Shown: in pieces, positions 1 to 7,153 of the stretch
Layout: each line of letters begins with the position of its first letter
Numbering within the stretch: the first letter of the stretch is position 1
NCBI GenBank assembly: GCA_002327905.1
Contig: DCUY01000037.1
Span: 1 to 36,051 of the forward strand
DNA: 36,051 nucleotides
Direction of reading: 5' to 3'
DNA from: Caldifarciminota bacterium UBA2202
Lineage (GTDB): Bacteria > Hydrothermota > 32-111
The notes under the pieces: model-generated
Told to the model about the DNA's origin: nothing
Databases searched by the model: none
What the model saw: the letters and a program-made list of their open reading frames with translations, nothing else
Translations under genes and position numbers: made by a program

Positions 1-96
1 TGCGAATGAGCGCCGGGCTTCCTGCGGCGAGACAAAGACGCGGCGAAGTGAAGTGTGTGAGCTGACGCTGTGCCCGCGTGCCGCGAAACAAAACGC

Positions 97-145
97 CGTG
101 TACCGTGTGCCGTATGCCGTGTACCGTGCGCCGTGTGCCATGAGC
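97..145. repeat. GC-rich degenerate heptamer array (CGTGTGC, 7 units)
   Basis: Seven consecutive 7-bp units fill 97-145: CGTGTAC, CGTGTGC, CGTATGC, CGTGTAC, CGTGCGC, CGTGTGC and a degenerate CATGAGC. The 7-bp period holds throughout. No frame reads as a plausible protein. The composition differs sharply from the AT-rich surroundings. Heptanucleotide short tandem repeats are known in intergenic DNA of other bacteria, notably cyanobacteria; any function here is unknown. Confidence 0.75.
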
Positions 146-210
146 TAAATCAAATACATTCAATTAACAATAATACGACATTTGATTTGTTTCTACAGGG
201 CGGACAATAT

Positions 211-245
211 AGTTACGAGTTACGAGTTACGAGTTACGAGTTGTG
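211..245. repeat. AGTTACG heptamer array (4 perfect units plus 1 degenerate)
   Basis: Four perfect copies of AGTTACG run from 211 to 238, followed by AGTTGTG at 239-245. The unit length equals that of the unrelated GC-rich array at 97-145. On the minus strand the array supplies the TAA that ends the short ORF at 234-353. Confidence 0.85.
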
Positions 246-353
246 AGAAATAAATCGATAGTTAATAATCAAAGAGAAAATACATAATTGGCGGCAGGAA
301 TCCGAGCGCTCATTACAAACATAAAAATACAAATCACTAAAAATTTTTTTCAC
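234..353 (-). CDS. Short ORF (39 aa), probably the 5' end of an interrupted gene
   Basis: A GTG start at 351-353 follows an AAGGAGG Shine-Dalgarno (358-364, 4-nt spacing) and a consensus promoter at 373-401. The predicted protein starts MKKIFSDLYFYVCN, and after 13 codons the reading frame enters the inverted-repeat element (arm 291-314), ending at a TAA inside the AGTTACG array. The expression signals are as good as any in the window, yet the product is tiny and its C-terminal two thirds is encoded by repeat DNA. I therefore think the element has interrupted, or sits within, a gene that once continued to the left. It could instead be a real small protein, or the transcript could work as a structured RNA. 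I do not recognise the product. Confidence 0.4.
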   Translation of the reverse strand: MKKIFSDLYFYVCNERSDSCRQLCIFSLIINYRFISHNS

Positions 354-357
354 TCGT

Positions 358-401
358 CCTCCTTTTCCTTTAACTATAACTTTTTATCTTCTGAATGTCA
401 A
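358..401 (-). promoter_or_regulatory. Sigma70-like promoter and Shine-Dalgarno pointing into the left repeat element
   Basis: On the minus strand the -35 box TTGACA is at 396-401 (perfect consensus), followed by a 17-bp spacer and the -10 box TATAGT at 373-378. The expected start of transcription is near 366. AAGGAGG at 358-364 then precedes a GTG at 353. The -35 box and spacing match the consensus exactly. Confidence 0.7.
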
Positions 402-502
402 TATTTCCTCTTCAGTTACAAATCGTCAGCATATTTATAAGTTTTTAAAACCTGTACCCTATATTCACACCGCCTAACTTTAGCAATACTATTGATCTGA
501 AC

Positions 503-802
503 TCAAACTTCAATCATTAATTTATTCTCATTCCATTCATTAGACGAAACATATAACAGATCAAATGGCTTGTTAAACTTTTTTACCATTGCTAAGTGAA
601 TTCCCCTTGTCATTTTCGATCTTGTAAAAATGGATTTATTGTTAAAATCATCTGAAATTATTATAATATCAATATCATCGACATTTTCAAAGTCTATTGT
701 TTTTGAAGAACCAAAAAATTTGATTTCTTTGGCTTTTATCTTTTTTAGTTCAAGCTGATAAAGAATCTCTTCTTTCAGTTTTATCAGATTTTTTTTATCC
801 AT
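503..802 (-). CDS. MNT-type nucleotidyltransferase of a HEPN-MNT pair
   Basis: This 99-residue protein has the minimal nucleotidyltransferase signature GSX10DXD: G31-S32, ten residues, then D43-I-D45. A third acidic residue is D81 (PFDLLYV). Proteins of this family transfer nucleotides, and in MntA/HepT systems the MNT protein acts as antitoxin by adding AMP to the HEPN toxin. The gene overlaps the 3' end of the HEPN gene by 19 bp, so the two are surely co-expressed and probably translationally coupled. The order is HEPN first, then MNT. Its length fits the minimal family. All three catalytic acids are visible, so it is likely active; the substrate is inferred only. Confidence 0.85.
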   Translation of the reverse strand: MDKKNLIKLKEEILYQLELKKIKAKEIKFFGSSKTIDFENVDDIDIIIISDDFNNKSIFTRSKMTRGIHLAMVKKFNKPFDLLYVSSNEWNENKLMIEV

Positions 803-1176
803 TTCAAAACCTCTTTTGTATTCAGCAGTATCCGACTTGCTTTTTCTTTATTATATGCCTTAATCAATGATGAAAGCTCATTCGGATATCTTGTTAAAAC
901 ACCTTGATCATTGAGTTCGTCAATAAAATCTCCAATATTCTCTTCCGGTTTTATTCCCAATTTACTAATTAAATAAATCAAATCATGCGATTTTGGAGGA
1001 TACAATTCCAATTTCTTTGAATAAAGCCCCTTCAATGCCTTTTCCATAGATAAATGGCACATGAATACAGTATAAATATATTTTTTCGCAGCAAACATTG
1101 CTTCTGCCGTTTTAATATCATAATCTGCCTGCTTAAACCATTCATGCGAAATTTTTAAGAAATTCTCTTTCATCAT
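784..1176 (-). CDS. HEPN domain protein of a HEPN-MNT pair
   Basis: This 130-residue helical protein carries the PF05168-type HEPN pattern: W13..A17DYD...A24, H41-LS-M-EKALKG around 41-50, KSHDL at 62-66, and TRYP at 95-98. HEPN proteins next to MNT partners often form toxin-antitoxin modules in which HEPN is an RNase. The RX4-6H nuclease motif is absent: R96 is followed by YPNELSS with no histidine. It may therefore be non-nucleolytic, or belong to the HEPN-MNT pairs without a demonstrated toxin. It starts ATG-ATG; the second ATG (1171-1173) lies 6 nt from a TATAAT box and no Shine-Dalgarno is present, so the second ATG and a leaderless mRNA are plausible. It is the first gene of a two-gene operon. 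Confidence 0.85.
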   Translation of the reverse strand: MMKENFLKISHEWFKQADYDIKTAEAMFAAKKYIYTVFMCHLSMEKALKGLYSKKLELYPPKSHDLIYLISKLGIKPEENIGDFIDELNDQGVLTRYPNELSSLIKAYNKEKASRILLNTKEVLKWIKKI

Positions 1177-1179
1177 TTA

Positions 1180-1208
1180 ATTATATGATTGTATATGTAT
1201 TTAGTCAA
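1180..1208 (-). promoter_or_regulatory. Promoter of the HEPN-MNT operon
   Basis: The -35 box TTGACT is at 1203-1208, followed by a 17-bp spacer and a perfect TATAAT at 1180-1185, all on the minus strand. The HEPN ATG codons lie 3 and 6 nt downstream of the -10 box. This leaves no room for a ribosome-binding site and predicts a leaderless transcript. Confidence 0.75.
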
Positions 1209-1238
1209 GCATATTGAAATTGAATTTACCGTTTAAAG

Positions 1239-1315
1239 TGGCGGGAGCGACGAGACTCGAACTCGCGACCTCTTGCGTGACAGGCAAGCGTTCTAACCAG
1301 CTGAACTACGCCCCC
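1239..1315 (-). tRNA. tRNA-Asp (GTC)
   Basis: On the minus strand the sequence folds as a full cloverleaf. The acceptor 5' strand GGGGGCG (1315-1309) pairs with CGCTCCC (1249-1243) using one G-U pair, followed by discriminator G and an encoded CCA (1241-1239). The anticodon stem CTTGC/GCAAG encloses the loop CTGTCAC with anticodon GTC at 1281-1279. The T loop reads TTCGAGT. GTC specifies aspartate. Its own promoter lies directly upstream, and I see no terminator between the tRNA and the HEPN promoter. Confidence 0.97.
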
Positions 1316-1330
1316 ACATTAGGGATGATA

Positions 1331-1359
1331 TTTTTAACATAAAAAACAGAATTTGTCAA
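1331..1359 (-). promoter_or_regulatory. Promoter of tRNA-Asp
   Basis: On the minus strand a perfect TTGACA lies at 1354-1359, then a 17-bp spacer and TAAAAA at 1331-1336 as a weaker -10 box. Transcription would start near 1324, about 9 nt before the mature tRNA 5' end. The promoter occupies the short gap after the gyrB stop codon. Confidence 0.65.
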
Positions 1360-1364
1360 GAACT

Positions 1365-3350
1365 TTATATGTCTATATTTTCTGCGTATTGAGCATTCTC
1401 TTCAATAAACTTCTTTCTCGGCTCTACTTCACTGCCCATAAGTATTGTGAAGATTCTGTCAGATTCCACTGCGTCTTCAAGCTTGACTATTTTCAGCATC
1501 CTTCTCTCAGGGTCCATTGTAGTCGACCAGAGCTGTTCAGGGTTCATTTCTCCGAGACCTTTGTAGCGCTGAATATTCACTTTATCCTTGTCCAGTCCTT
1601 TGAGAGCCAATTGAAGCTCTTCATCAGTATAGACATACACAGGAGTCGTTTTTCCGTGGGCAACCTTATAAAGAGGCGGCTGTGCTATATACACATTTCC
1701 GTTTTCAATCAGCTTCTTCATATATCTGTAGAAGAAAGTTAGAAGGAGAGTTCTTATGTGGGCTCCGTCAACATCAGCATCAGTCATTATTATTATCTTG
1801 TGATATCTGAGTCTGCCGAGGTCGAATTCCTCCTCTCCTATTCCTGTTCCTATTGCAGTTATTATTGTTCTTATTGTTGTATCCGTAAGTATTTTGTCAA
1901 GGCGCGATTTTTCCACATTGAGAATTTTTCCCCTCAATGGAAGTATCGCCTGATACGCCCTGTCTCTTCCCTGCTTTGCGCTTCCTCCTGCGGAGTCTCC
2001 CTCTACAAGGTAAAGTTCTGATATTGTAGGATCATTCACAGAGCAGTCGGCAAGCTTTCCGGGAAGCGATGCCGAATCAAGTGCGCTCTTTCTTCTTGTG
2101 AGTTCGCGCGCCTTTCTTGCGGCGATTCTTGCTCTTGCGGCGACTATAACTTTGTCTATTATTTTATTCGCCACTGACGGGTTCTCTTCAAAAAATGTTG
2201 AAAGCCCTTCTCCTATGAGTGATTCCGTGAGTCCCTTCACTTCGGAGTTCCCAAGCTTAGTCTTTGTCTGCCCCTCAAACTGCGGATTTGGTATCTTCAC
2301 GGAAATAACCGCTGTAAGCCCCTCTCTCGAATCGTCTCCTGAAATCGGCTCCATGTTCTTCAAAGCGCCTGTCTTCTTTGCATAATCATTTACTACTCTT
2401 GTGAGAGCTGATTTGAATCCTATAAGGTGGGTTCCTCCCTCTTTCGTGTGTATGTTATTTGCAAATGAATATAAATTTTCATTGTATGAATCATTGTACT
2501 GCATAGCAACTTCAACATCTATGCCCTCTTTCTCATTGTGCATGAATACTGTCTTGTGCAGGGGTGTTCTGTTCTCATCAAGAAATTCGACAAATTCTTT
2601 TATTCCGCCCTTGAATTTGAAAATATGCTGTTTTTCGCCCTTCTTCTCCCTCAAATCAGCAATCTCTATCTCAAGACCGCTGTTTAGAAACGCAAGCTCC
2701 CTGAGTCTCTCTGAGATTATATCATAGGAGAATTTTGTAACAGGGAATATTTCAGAATCAGGAAGAAAGACAGTTTTTGTGCCTGATTTTTTAGTCTTTC
2801 CGATTATCTTCATATCGCATGAGGGAATGCCTCTCTCGTACCTTTGATAATAAATATTTCCGTCTCTCTGAACAAAGACTTCAAGCCACTCTGAAAGAGC
2901 ATTGACGACAGAGACTCCCACTCCGTGAAGTCCGCCTGAAATCGTATATGCGCTCTTGTCGAATTTTCCTCCTGCGTGAAGCATTGTCATGACAACTTCA
3001 AGCGCCGGTCTGTTCTGCGTGGGGTGATTATCAACAGGTATTCCTCTTCCATTGTCTTCAATAGTGCAGGTATTGTCTTCATTTATAGTGACTTTAATAC
3101 TACTGCAGTATCCGCCCAATGCCTCATCAATTGAATTGTCGACAACTTCAAAGACAAGATGATGAAGTCCGCGCGATGTCGTGTCTCCTATATACATCGC
3201 AGGCCTCAACCTGACAGCTTCAAGGCCCTTCAGCACCTGAATCTGATCAGCATTGTAATCTTCATTGTCAAATCCGTTTCTGTCTTTTATTTCATCAACA
3301 GGATTCATTCCGTCATCATTGTTCTTTGCCATCTTTGCCATCTTTCTCAT
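1365..3350 (-). CDS. gyrB: DNA gyrase subunit B
   Basis: This 661-residue ATPase subunit of the type IIA topoisomerase introduces negative supercoils together with GyrA. The GHKL ATPase domain shows EVVDNSIDEAL (68-78), DNGRGIP (99-105) and GGLHGVGVSVVNAL (139-152). The TOPRIM domain has EGDSAGG near 448 and DADVDG near 522. The C-terminal region has YKGLGEMNPEQLW. The length fits the shorter GyrB form without the large enterobacterial insertion. ParE is the alternative, but the upstream DUF721 gene favours gyrB. The start overlaps dciA by 35 bp; several in-frame ATGs exist (3350, 3341, 3332), and AAGGA sits better for 3341. gyrA is not in the window. Confidence 0.95.
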   Translation of the reverse strand: MRKMAKMAKNNDDGMNPVDEIKDRNGFDNEDYNADQIQVLKGLEAVRLRPAMYIGDTTSRGLHHLVFEVVDNSIDEALGGYCSSIKVTINEDNTCTIEDNGRGIPVDNHPTQNRPALEVVMTMLHAGGKFDKSAYTISGGLHGVGVSVVNALSEWLEVFVQRDGNIYYQRYERGIPSCDMKIIGKTKKSGTKTVFLPDSEIFPVTKFSYDIISERLRELAFLNSGLEIEIADLREKKGEKQHIFKFKGGIKEFVEFLDENRTPLHKTVFMHNEKEGIDVEVAMQYNDSYNENLYSFANNIHTKEGGTHLIGFKSALTRVVNDYAKKTGALKNMEPISGDDSREGLTAVISVKIPNPQFEGQTKTKLGNSEVKGLTESLIGEGLSTFFEENPSVANKIIDKVIVAARARIAARKARELTRRKSALDSASLPGKLADCSVNDPTISELYLVEGDSAGGSAKQGRDRAYQAILPLRGKILNVEKSRLDKILTDTTIRTIITAIGTGIGEEEFDLGRLRYHKIIIMTDADVDGAHIRTLLLTFFYRYMKKLIENGNVYIAQPPLYKVAHGKTTPVYVYTDEELQLALKGLDKDKVNIQRYKGLGEMNPEQLWSTTMDPERRMLKIVKLEDAVESDRIFTILMGSEVEPRKKFIEENAQYAENIDI

Positions 3351-3645
3351 CCTTTGTAAAGATTAAAAACTTTATATCATTGATGTTGGATTCCGGCTTC
3401 ATTCTCTTTATCTTGTTCAGAATCTCCATCTTTCTTGAATTCAGTTCAAAAAGGTAGAGTGAATCTTTCACTCCGACAAGAATCTTCCTCTTGTTTTTAC
3501 CCAAAACTTTTGAGTATTTTGCAGATTCTTCTCCGACAATTCTCTTCCAGTCCAAGTCAATCGCCTCAGTGTTGTCAATTACTTTTTTCTCGATTTTCTG
3601 CATTACTTTACCGAGCAATTTTGATATATGGACAGGTTCACTCAT
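3316..3645 (-). CDS. dciA: DciA-like protein (DUF721), putative replicative helicase loader or operator
   Basis: This 109-residue protein matches the DUF721/DciA pattern: an N-terminal basic helix, W33 within the DLDWKRIVGEESAKYSK segment, then a strand-rich LVGVKDSLYLFEL segment followed by a helical NKIKRM segment. DciA proteins interact with DnaB in bacteria that lack DnaC or DnaI. The gene sits directly upstream of gyrB, as in the recF-DUF721-gyrB order of several phyla, which supports the call. The lysine- and aspartate-rich tail (KDEKDGKDGKEQ) is encoded by the stretch overlapping the gyrB start. Its promoter has the -10 box 8 nt from the ATG and there is no Shine-Dalgarno, so the mRNA is probably leaderless. 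Confidence 0.75.
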   Translation of the reverse strand: MSEPVHISKLLGKVMQKIEKKVIDNTEAIDLDWKRIVGEESAKYSKVLGKNKRKILVGVKDSLYLFELNSRKMEILNKIKRMKPESNINDIKFLIFTKDEKDGKDGKEQ

Positions 3646-3653
3646 AGATTTTT

Positions 3654-3682
3654 ATTATATCATAAAACCGGATAAAATTCAA
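3654..3682 (-). promoter_or_regulatory. Promoter of dciA-gyrB, overlapping the 3' end of nth
   Basis: On the minus strand TTGAAT (3677-3682) is followed by a 17-bp spacer and a perfect TATAAT (3654-3659). The dciA ATG begins 8 nt downstream. The -35 box overlaps the nth stop codon at 3679-3681. It makes dciA-gyrB independent of the upstream operon. Confidence 0.7.
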
Positions 3683-4332
3683 TGATTATTTTTGTCTTTC
3701 CCGTACTCGCAAATATCGATTAAAACACAATTTAGGCACTGCGGATTTAATGGTTTGCAGACATTCTGCCCCCATGTTACAAGAAGGTCATTGTAAATAA
3801 TCCAGTTTCTCTTTTTAAGTATTTTCATCAGAGCAAATTCCGTCTCTTCAGGCGTCTTTGTATTAACTGCTCCAATGCGGTTTGATATCCTGTGCACATG
3901 AGTGTCAACGCAGATTGCAGGAATATTACATCCTAAGGATAGAACAAGATTCGCTGTCTTTCTCCCGACACCCTTTAATGATAAGAGATCATCGAGTGAG
4001 CAGGGAACTCTGCCATTATATTTTTCAAGTATTGTTTTTGACACATCAATTATGCTTTTCGATTTGTTTCTGTAAAACCCTGCAGGGTATATCGCCTTCT
4101 CTATATCCCTTGCCTTAAGCTTTATCATATCCTGAGGAGAGGATGCAAGTTCAAAGAGATTTATAGATGCCTCCTCTGTGACAGCATCTTTTGTTCTCAG
4201 TGAAATCAATGTGGAGATAAGTATTCTGTAGGGATCTTCGGATATCTCTTTTACACGGGACACTATCGGCTGTTTATATTTTTTATACTCTTTTTTCAGG
4301 CGGGATACGACAACATCAAGATCTATTGTCAC
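3679..4332 (-). CDS. nth: Endonuclease III (DNA glycosylase/AP lyase)
   Basis: This 217-residue enzyme excises oxidised pyrimidines in base-excision repair and nicks the abasic site. The helix-hairpin-helix LKGVGRKTANLV (119-130) contains catalytic K125, and VDTHVHR supplies catalytic D143. Four cysteines, C192-X6-C199-X2-C202-X5-C208, form the classic [4Fe-4S] cluster site. Length is typical. The residues usually reading LSAQATD are LISLRTKD here (42-49), a variation also met in archaeal and eukaryotic homologues. The start is GTG (4330-4332), overlapping the TGA of the ABC-F gene by 4 nt (GTGA), so translation is probably coupled. It is the last gene of the operon that begins near 9371. Confidence 0.95.
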   Translation of the reverse strand: MTIDLDVVVSRLKKEYKKYKQPIVSRVKEISEDPYRILISTLISLRTKDAVTEEASINLFELASSPQDMIKLKARDIEKAIYPAGFYRNKSKSIIDVSKTILEKYNGRVPCSLDDLLSLKGVGRKTANLVLSLGCNIPAICVDTHVHRISNRIGAVNTKTPEETEFALMKILKKRNWIIYNDLLVTWGQNVCKPLNPQCLNCVLIDICEYGKDKNNH

Positions 4333-6236
4333 TCATCCCCCAATTCCGGCATCTCATCTATAAGCTTATTCCACTTGTCATACATTGTCTTCAGCATTCT
4401 TTCAATCTGCTTCACTCTCTCTGATATTTTCTTCAACTCGGGACCCATCTTATATGAATCCTCCGCAGTCATCTTGGCATACAAATCTTTCTTCTCCGTC
4501 TCTAAAAGCTCTATCTCTTTTTCAAGCGATTTCAGTTGCTTATTGATTGAGCTTCTCTTTTCAATAAGAATCTGCCGCTCCCTCCTTGCATCATGCGGTT
4601 TTGCCTTCTCCGCCTTCTTTGTCTCCTCCTTCTTCTTCTCTTCCTGCTGATATTTGTTTTCGAAGAATTTGTAGTCATTATAATTTCCAAAGTGCTTCTT
4701 CAATTGTCTGTCCTCAATTCTCCACACATTGACATTCTCCAGTGTCTTCAGGAGATACTCATTGTGAGTTACGATTATGAATCCCGATTTGAGCCCCCTG
4801 AGCCAGTCTATAAAGACATCCACAGTCTCTATATCAAGATAATTTGTCGGTTCGTCCAGTATCACAAAATTGAATGTTGAGCAGAAGAGTTTTGTCAGAT
4901 AGAGTCTCACCCTCTCTCCTCCTGACAGAACCTTAATCTTCTTTTCATAATCGTCATCTGTAAAGAGCATCATTCCGAGAAGCTGTTTTGCTCTGAAATT
5001 ATCTACTCCGTCAGTATATATGAAATCAAGAACTGTTGTCTCGTCTTTAAGCTGTGCTATTTTATCAAAATCAAAATACAGCAATTTAAGTTTTTCATTC
5101 TCCTTCACTTCCCCTATGAAATTTGTGTCCCTTGACGCGATTATTCGAAGAAGCGTTGATTTTCCGTATCCGTTTGCCCCTATTAAAAATATTCTGTCAG
5201 TAGGCCTAATTGCAATTTCAATGTCCTCAAGTATCTTCTGCTTGTCATAACTCTTCTCTTTTATTTTCACTCTGAATCCGATGTCCGAGCGTAGCACCTC
5301 GTCTCGCCTCATGAATGAGACCTCTTTCTTTGAAAAGTCTTCAAGGTTTTCAAGCTTGTCGTCAATTTTGTCCACGAATTTCTGCCTTGATGATGCAATA
5401 TTCACTTTCTTGACATTGTCTTTTATTCTCGCTATCATCTCTTCAAGACGAGCCTTCTCCTCCATCAGATTCTCTCTCTCCTTCTCTGTCTGTATAATGG
5501 CCGCCTCTCTCTGATTCTTATAGAATGTGTAATTTCCATTGTATTTTTTTATCTTTTTATTATTCAGTTCTAAAGTTCTTTCGCACACACTGTCGAGAAA
5601 TGCCCTGTCGTGCGACACTATTATGCAGAGTTTGTTGATTCTTTTAAGATACTCTTCCACAAATTTAATTGACGGCAGGTCGAGATGGTTTGTCGGCTCG
5701 TCAAGAAGAAGTATCTCGGATTCGTCAAGCAGAAGCTTCGCAAGGAAGAGCCGCATTTTAAACCCGTACGAAAGTTCGAATATACGTTTCTTCGCCTCCT
5801 TCTTGAATCCGAGCGATTCGAGAACCTGTATCACATCCTCTTTCAGTTTATATCCGTTGTGATTATTGAAAACCGACTCTACTTCTGAAAATTCATGCAG
5901 AAGTTCAAGGTCGGGGCTCTCGGTATTCTCAAGCTTTTCCATAAGAGCATTGTAATTGTTGTAGAATGCAATATTGCTTAAAACGAATTCATGCGGTAGC
6001 ATATCAACATCATCAAATGCCATTGCCTGCTTTAAGTATGCAATCTTTCCTGAATTGGATATGGAAATATTGCCGTATTCAGGAGTGAGATTCCCTGAAA
6101 TCAGATTGAAGAATGTGGATTTTCCGGAGCCGTTTCTGCCGACAAGGCCGTTTTTGCAGTCATCTATTGTGAGTGATGTATCATCAAATATCGTCTGCGC
6201 TCCAAAAGAGAATGAAAGTCCGTTAATTGATATCAT
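4329..6236 (-). CDS. ABC-F family ATPase (ribosome-associated, Uup/EttA type)
   Basis: This 635-residue soluble protein has two ABC ATPase domains and no membrane segment, the hallmark of ABC-F translation factors. Domain 1 has Walker A GRNGSGKST (33-41) and Walker B LLLDEPTNHLD (176-186). Domain 2 has Walker A GANGYGKST (353-361), signature LSGGERVR (437-444) and ILDEPTNYLD (459-468). The linker (about 240-300) and the last 100 residues are highly charged coiled coil, as in Uup-like members. The signature of domain 1 is altered to LSYGFKMR (155-162). Members act on the ribosomal E site; some confer antibiotic protection. The exact subtype cannot be assigned by eye. The start overlaps the preceding stop by one base (TAATG). 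Confidence 0.92.
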   Translation of the reverse strand: MISINGLSFSFGAQTIFDDTSLTIDDCKNGLVGRNGSGKSTFFNLISGNLTPEYGNISISNSGKIAYLKQAMAFDDVDMLPHEFVLSNIAFYNNYNALMEKLENTESPDLELLHEFSEVESVFNNHNGYKLKEDVIQVLESLGFKKEAKKRIFELSYGFKMRLFLAKLLLDESEILLLDEPTNHLDLPSIKFVEEYLKRINKLCIIVSHDRAFLDSVCERTLELNNKKIKKYNGNYTFYKNQREAAIIQTEKERENLMEEKARLEEMIARIKDNVKKVNIASSRQKFVDKIDDKLENLEDFSKKEVSFMRRDEVLRSDIGFRVKIKEKSYDKQKILEDIEIAIRPTDRIFLIGANGYGKSTLLRIIASRDTNFIGEVKENEKLKLLYFDFDKIAQLKDETTVLDFIYTDGVDNFRAKQLLGMMLFTDDDYEKKIKVLSGGERVRLYLTKLFCSTFNFVILDEPTNYLDIETVDVFIDWLRGLKSGFIIVTHNEYLLKTLENVNVWRIEDRQLKKHFGNYNDYKFFENKYQQEEKKKEETKKAEKAKPHDARRERQILIEKRSSINKQLKSLEKEIELLETEKKDLYAKMTAEDSYKMGPELKKISERVKQIERMLKTMYDKWNKLIDEMPELGDE

Positions 6237-7153
6237 TAAATCACCGGATGCCTGTTGAAGTATGTCTGATTTTCAAGATAACAGACCTCAAAGCGCGCTA
6301 TATAGCTCTTCATCAATGACATCAAAATATCCAAAGGAATTATACTGCTTCTGTATTCGTAAAGCGTCTTCATAAAAAATTCGGTCTCCTTCTTTTTCAT
6401 ATTCTTTGAAATATAGCCGAATGCATGGAGCAAAGCATTTTCATTGTTTCCCAATGTTATAGGTTTGCTCATGATTCTCTTCATGCTTTCAAAGTATGCA
6501 TTGAACAATTCTTCCTTTATGAACTTTTTCTGATTCCCGAGCATATTTCCCATGATGCGCATCTCCCTCTGATTATAAGCCATAAAGAGAAGTTTGTTGC
6601 TTTCATGATATTTAATCAGTTCGGATATTTTCATATTATTTCTTATATCTCTGAATGAAGAGAATGCAAAGAGCTTTGTCAGAAAATGCTCCCTTATTCT
6701 CCCGTCAAGCAGTCGTCCCTCGCTCTCAACAGGATAGCCCTGATATTTTTCGATGACTGTCTCGGCGAAGATTCCGCTGTGCTTTCTGTCAAGCTCCGTA
6801 TTTTTTTCACTGTAAAATTTCACATCCTTTATTCCGCATGACGGGGAGCGGCCTTTGAGTATTGCTCCGTCTATTCCTCTTAGGGAAGAGAGAAACTTTT
6901 CGGAGAATTTTTTCATTTTATCAGTGAGAATAATATCCGAGGCAGGTTGTACAAGCTCTGTTCTGCCGCTTCTCTTTTGAAGCCGTATCGGATGCCTCGG
7001 CACTTTGAGAGCTATTTTCATTTCAGGGCAGACCAATTCAAATTCGCAGTATTCTTTAAGTTTCTCGACAATAGGGCTTCTAACCATATCTCCGTTATAT
7101 CTGCACTTTTCAAATTCTATGCATTTTGAAATCAATATTATCGGCTTTGTCAT
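6236..7153 (-). CDS. DUF523-DUF1722 fusion protein (TudS-like plus YbgA-like)
   Basis: This 305-residue protein joins an N-terminal DUF523 domain (about 1-150) to a C-terminal DUF1722/YbgA domain (about 165-300). The DUF523 part shows C11 and C17 (SKCIEFEKCRYNG), C42 in VCPEM, VPR (51-53) and C106 in GRSPSCG. DUF523 members include thiouracil desulfurase TudS, where conserved cysteines hold a [4Fe-4S] cluster; C11, C42 and C106 are the likely ligands here. The DUF1722 part has no established activity that I can state. The fusion itself is a recurring architecture. It overlaps UbiA by 4 nt (ATGA) and ABC-F by 1 nt. A sulfur-related role is inference. Confidence 0.85.
   Translation of the reverse strand: MTKPIILISKCIEFEKCRYNGDMVRSPIVEKLKEYCEFELVCPEMKIALKVPRHPIRLQKRSGRTELVQPASDIILTDKMKKFSEKFLSSLRGIDGAILKGRSPSCGIKDVKFYSEKNTELDRKHSGIFAETVIEKYQGYPVESEGRLLDGRIREHFLTKLFAFSSFRDIRNNMKISELIKYHESNKLLFMAYNQREMRIMGNMLGNQKKFIKEELFNAYFESMKRIMSKPITLGNNENALLHAFGYISKNMKKKETEFFMKTLYEYRSSIIPLDILMSLMKSYIARFEVCYLENQTYFNRHPVI

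Larger units (their letters stand above)
5..314. repeat. Long imperfect inverted repeat enclosing two heptamer arrays
   Basis: Bases 5-28 and the reverse complement of 291-314 match at 20 of 24 positions; both begin AATGAGCGC and share TTCCTGC. About 260 bp lie between them. The interior starts very GC-rich (to about base 145) and then becomes AT-rich like the rest of the window. It holds a GC-rich heptamer array (97-145) and an AGTTACG array (211-245). I see no transposase. The left arm lies only 4 bases from the window edge, so target-site duplications cannot be tested. The arm shares AATGAGCGNCGGG with the inverted repeat near 34930, which suggests one interspersed family. It could be a MITE-like element or an intergenic structural repeat. 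Confidence 0.6.

Noticed and set aside
97..245. Heptamer arrays as a CRISPR locus
   Set aside because: The unit is 7 bp with no spacers, and no cas genes are near.
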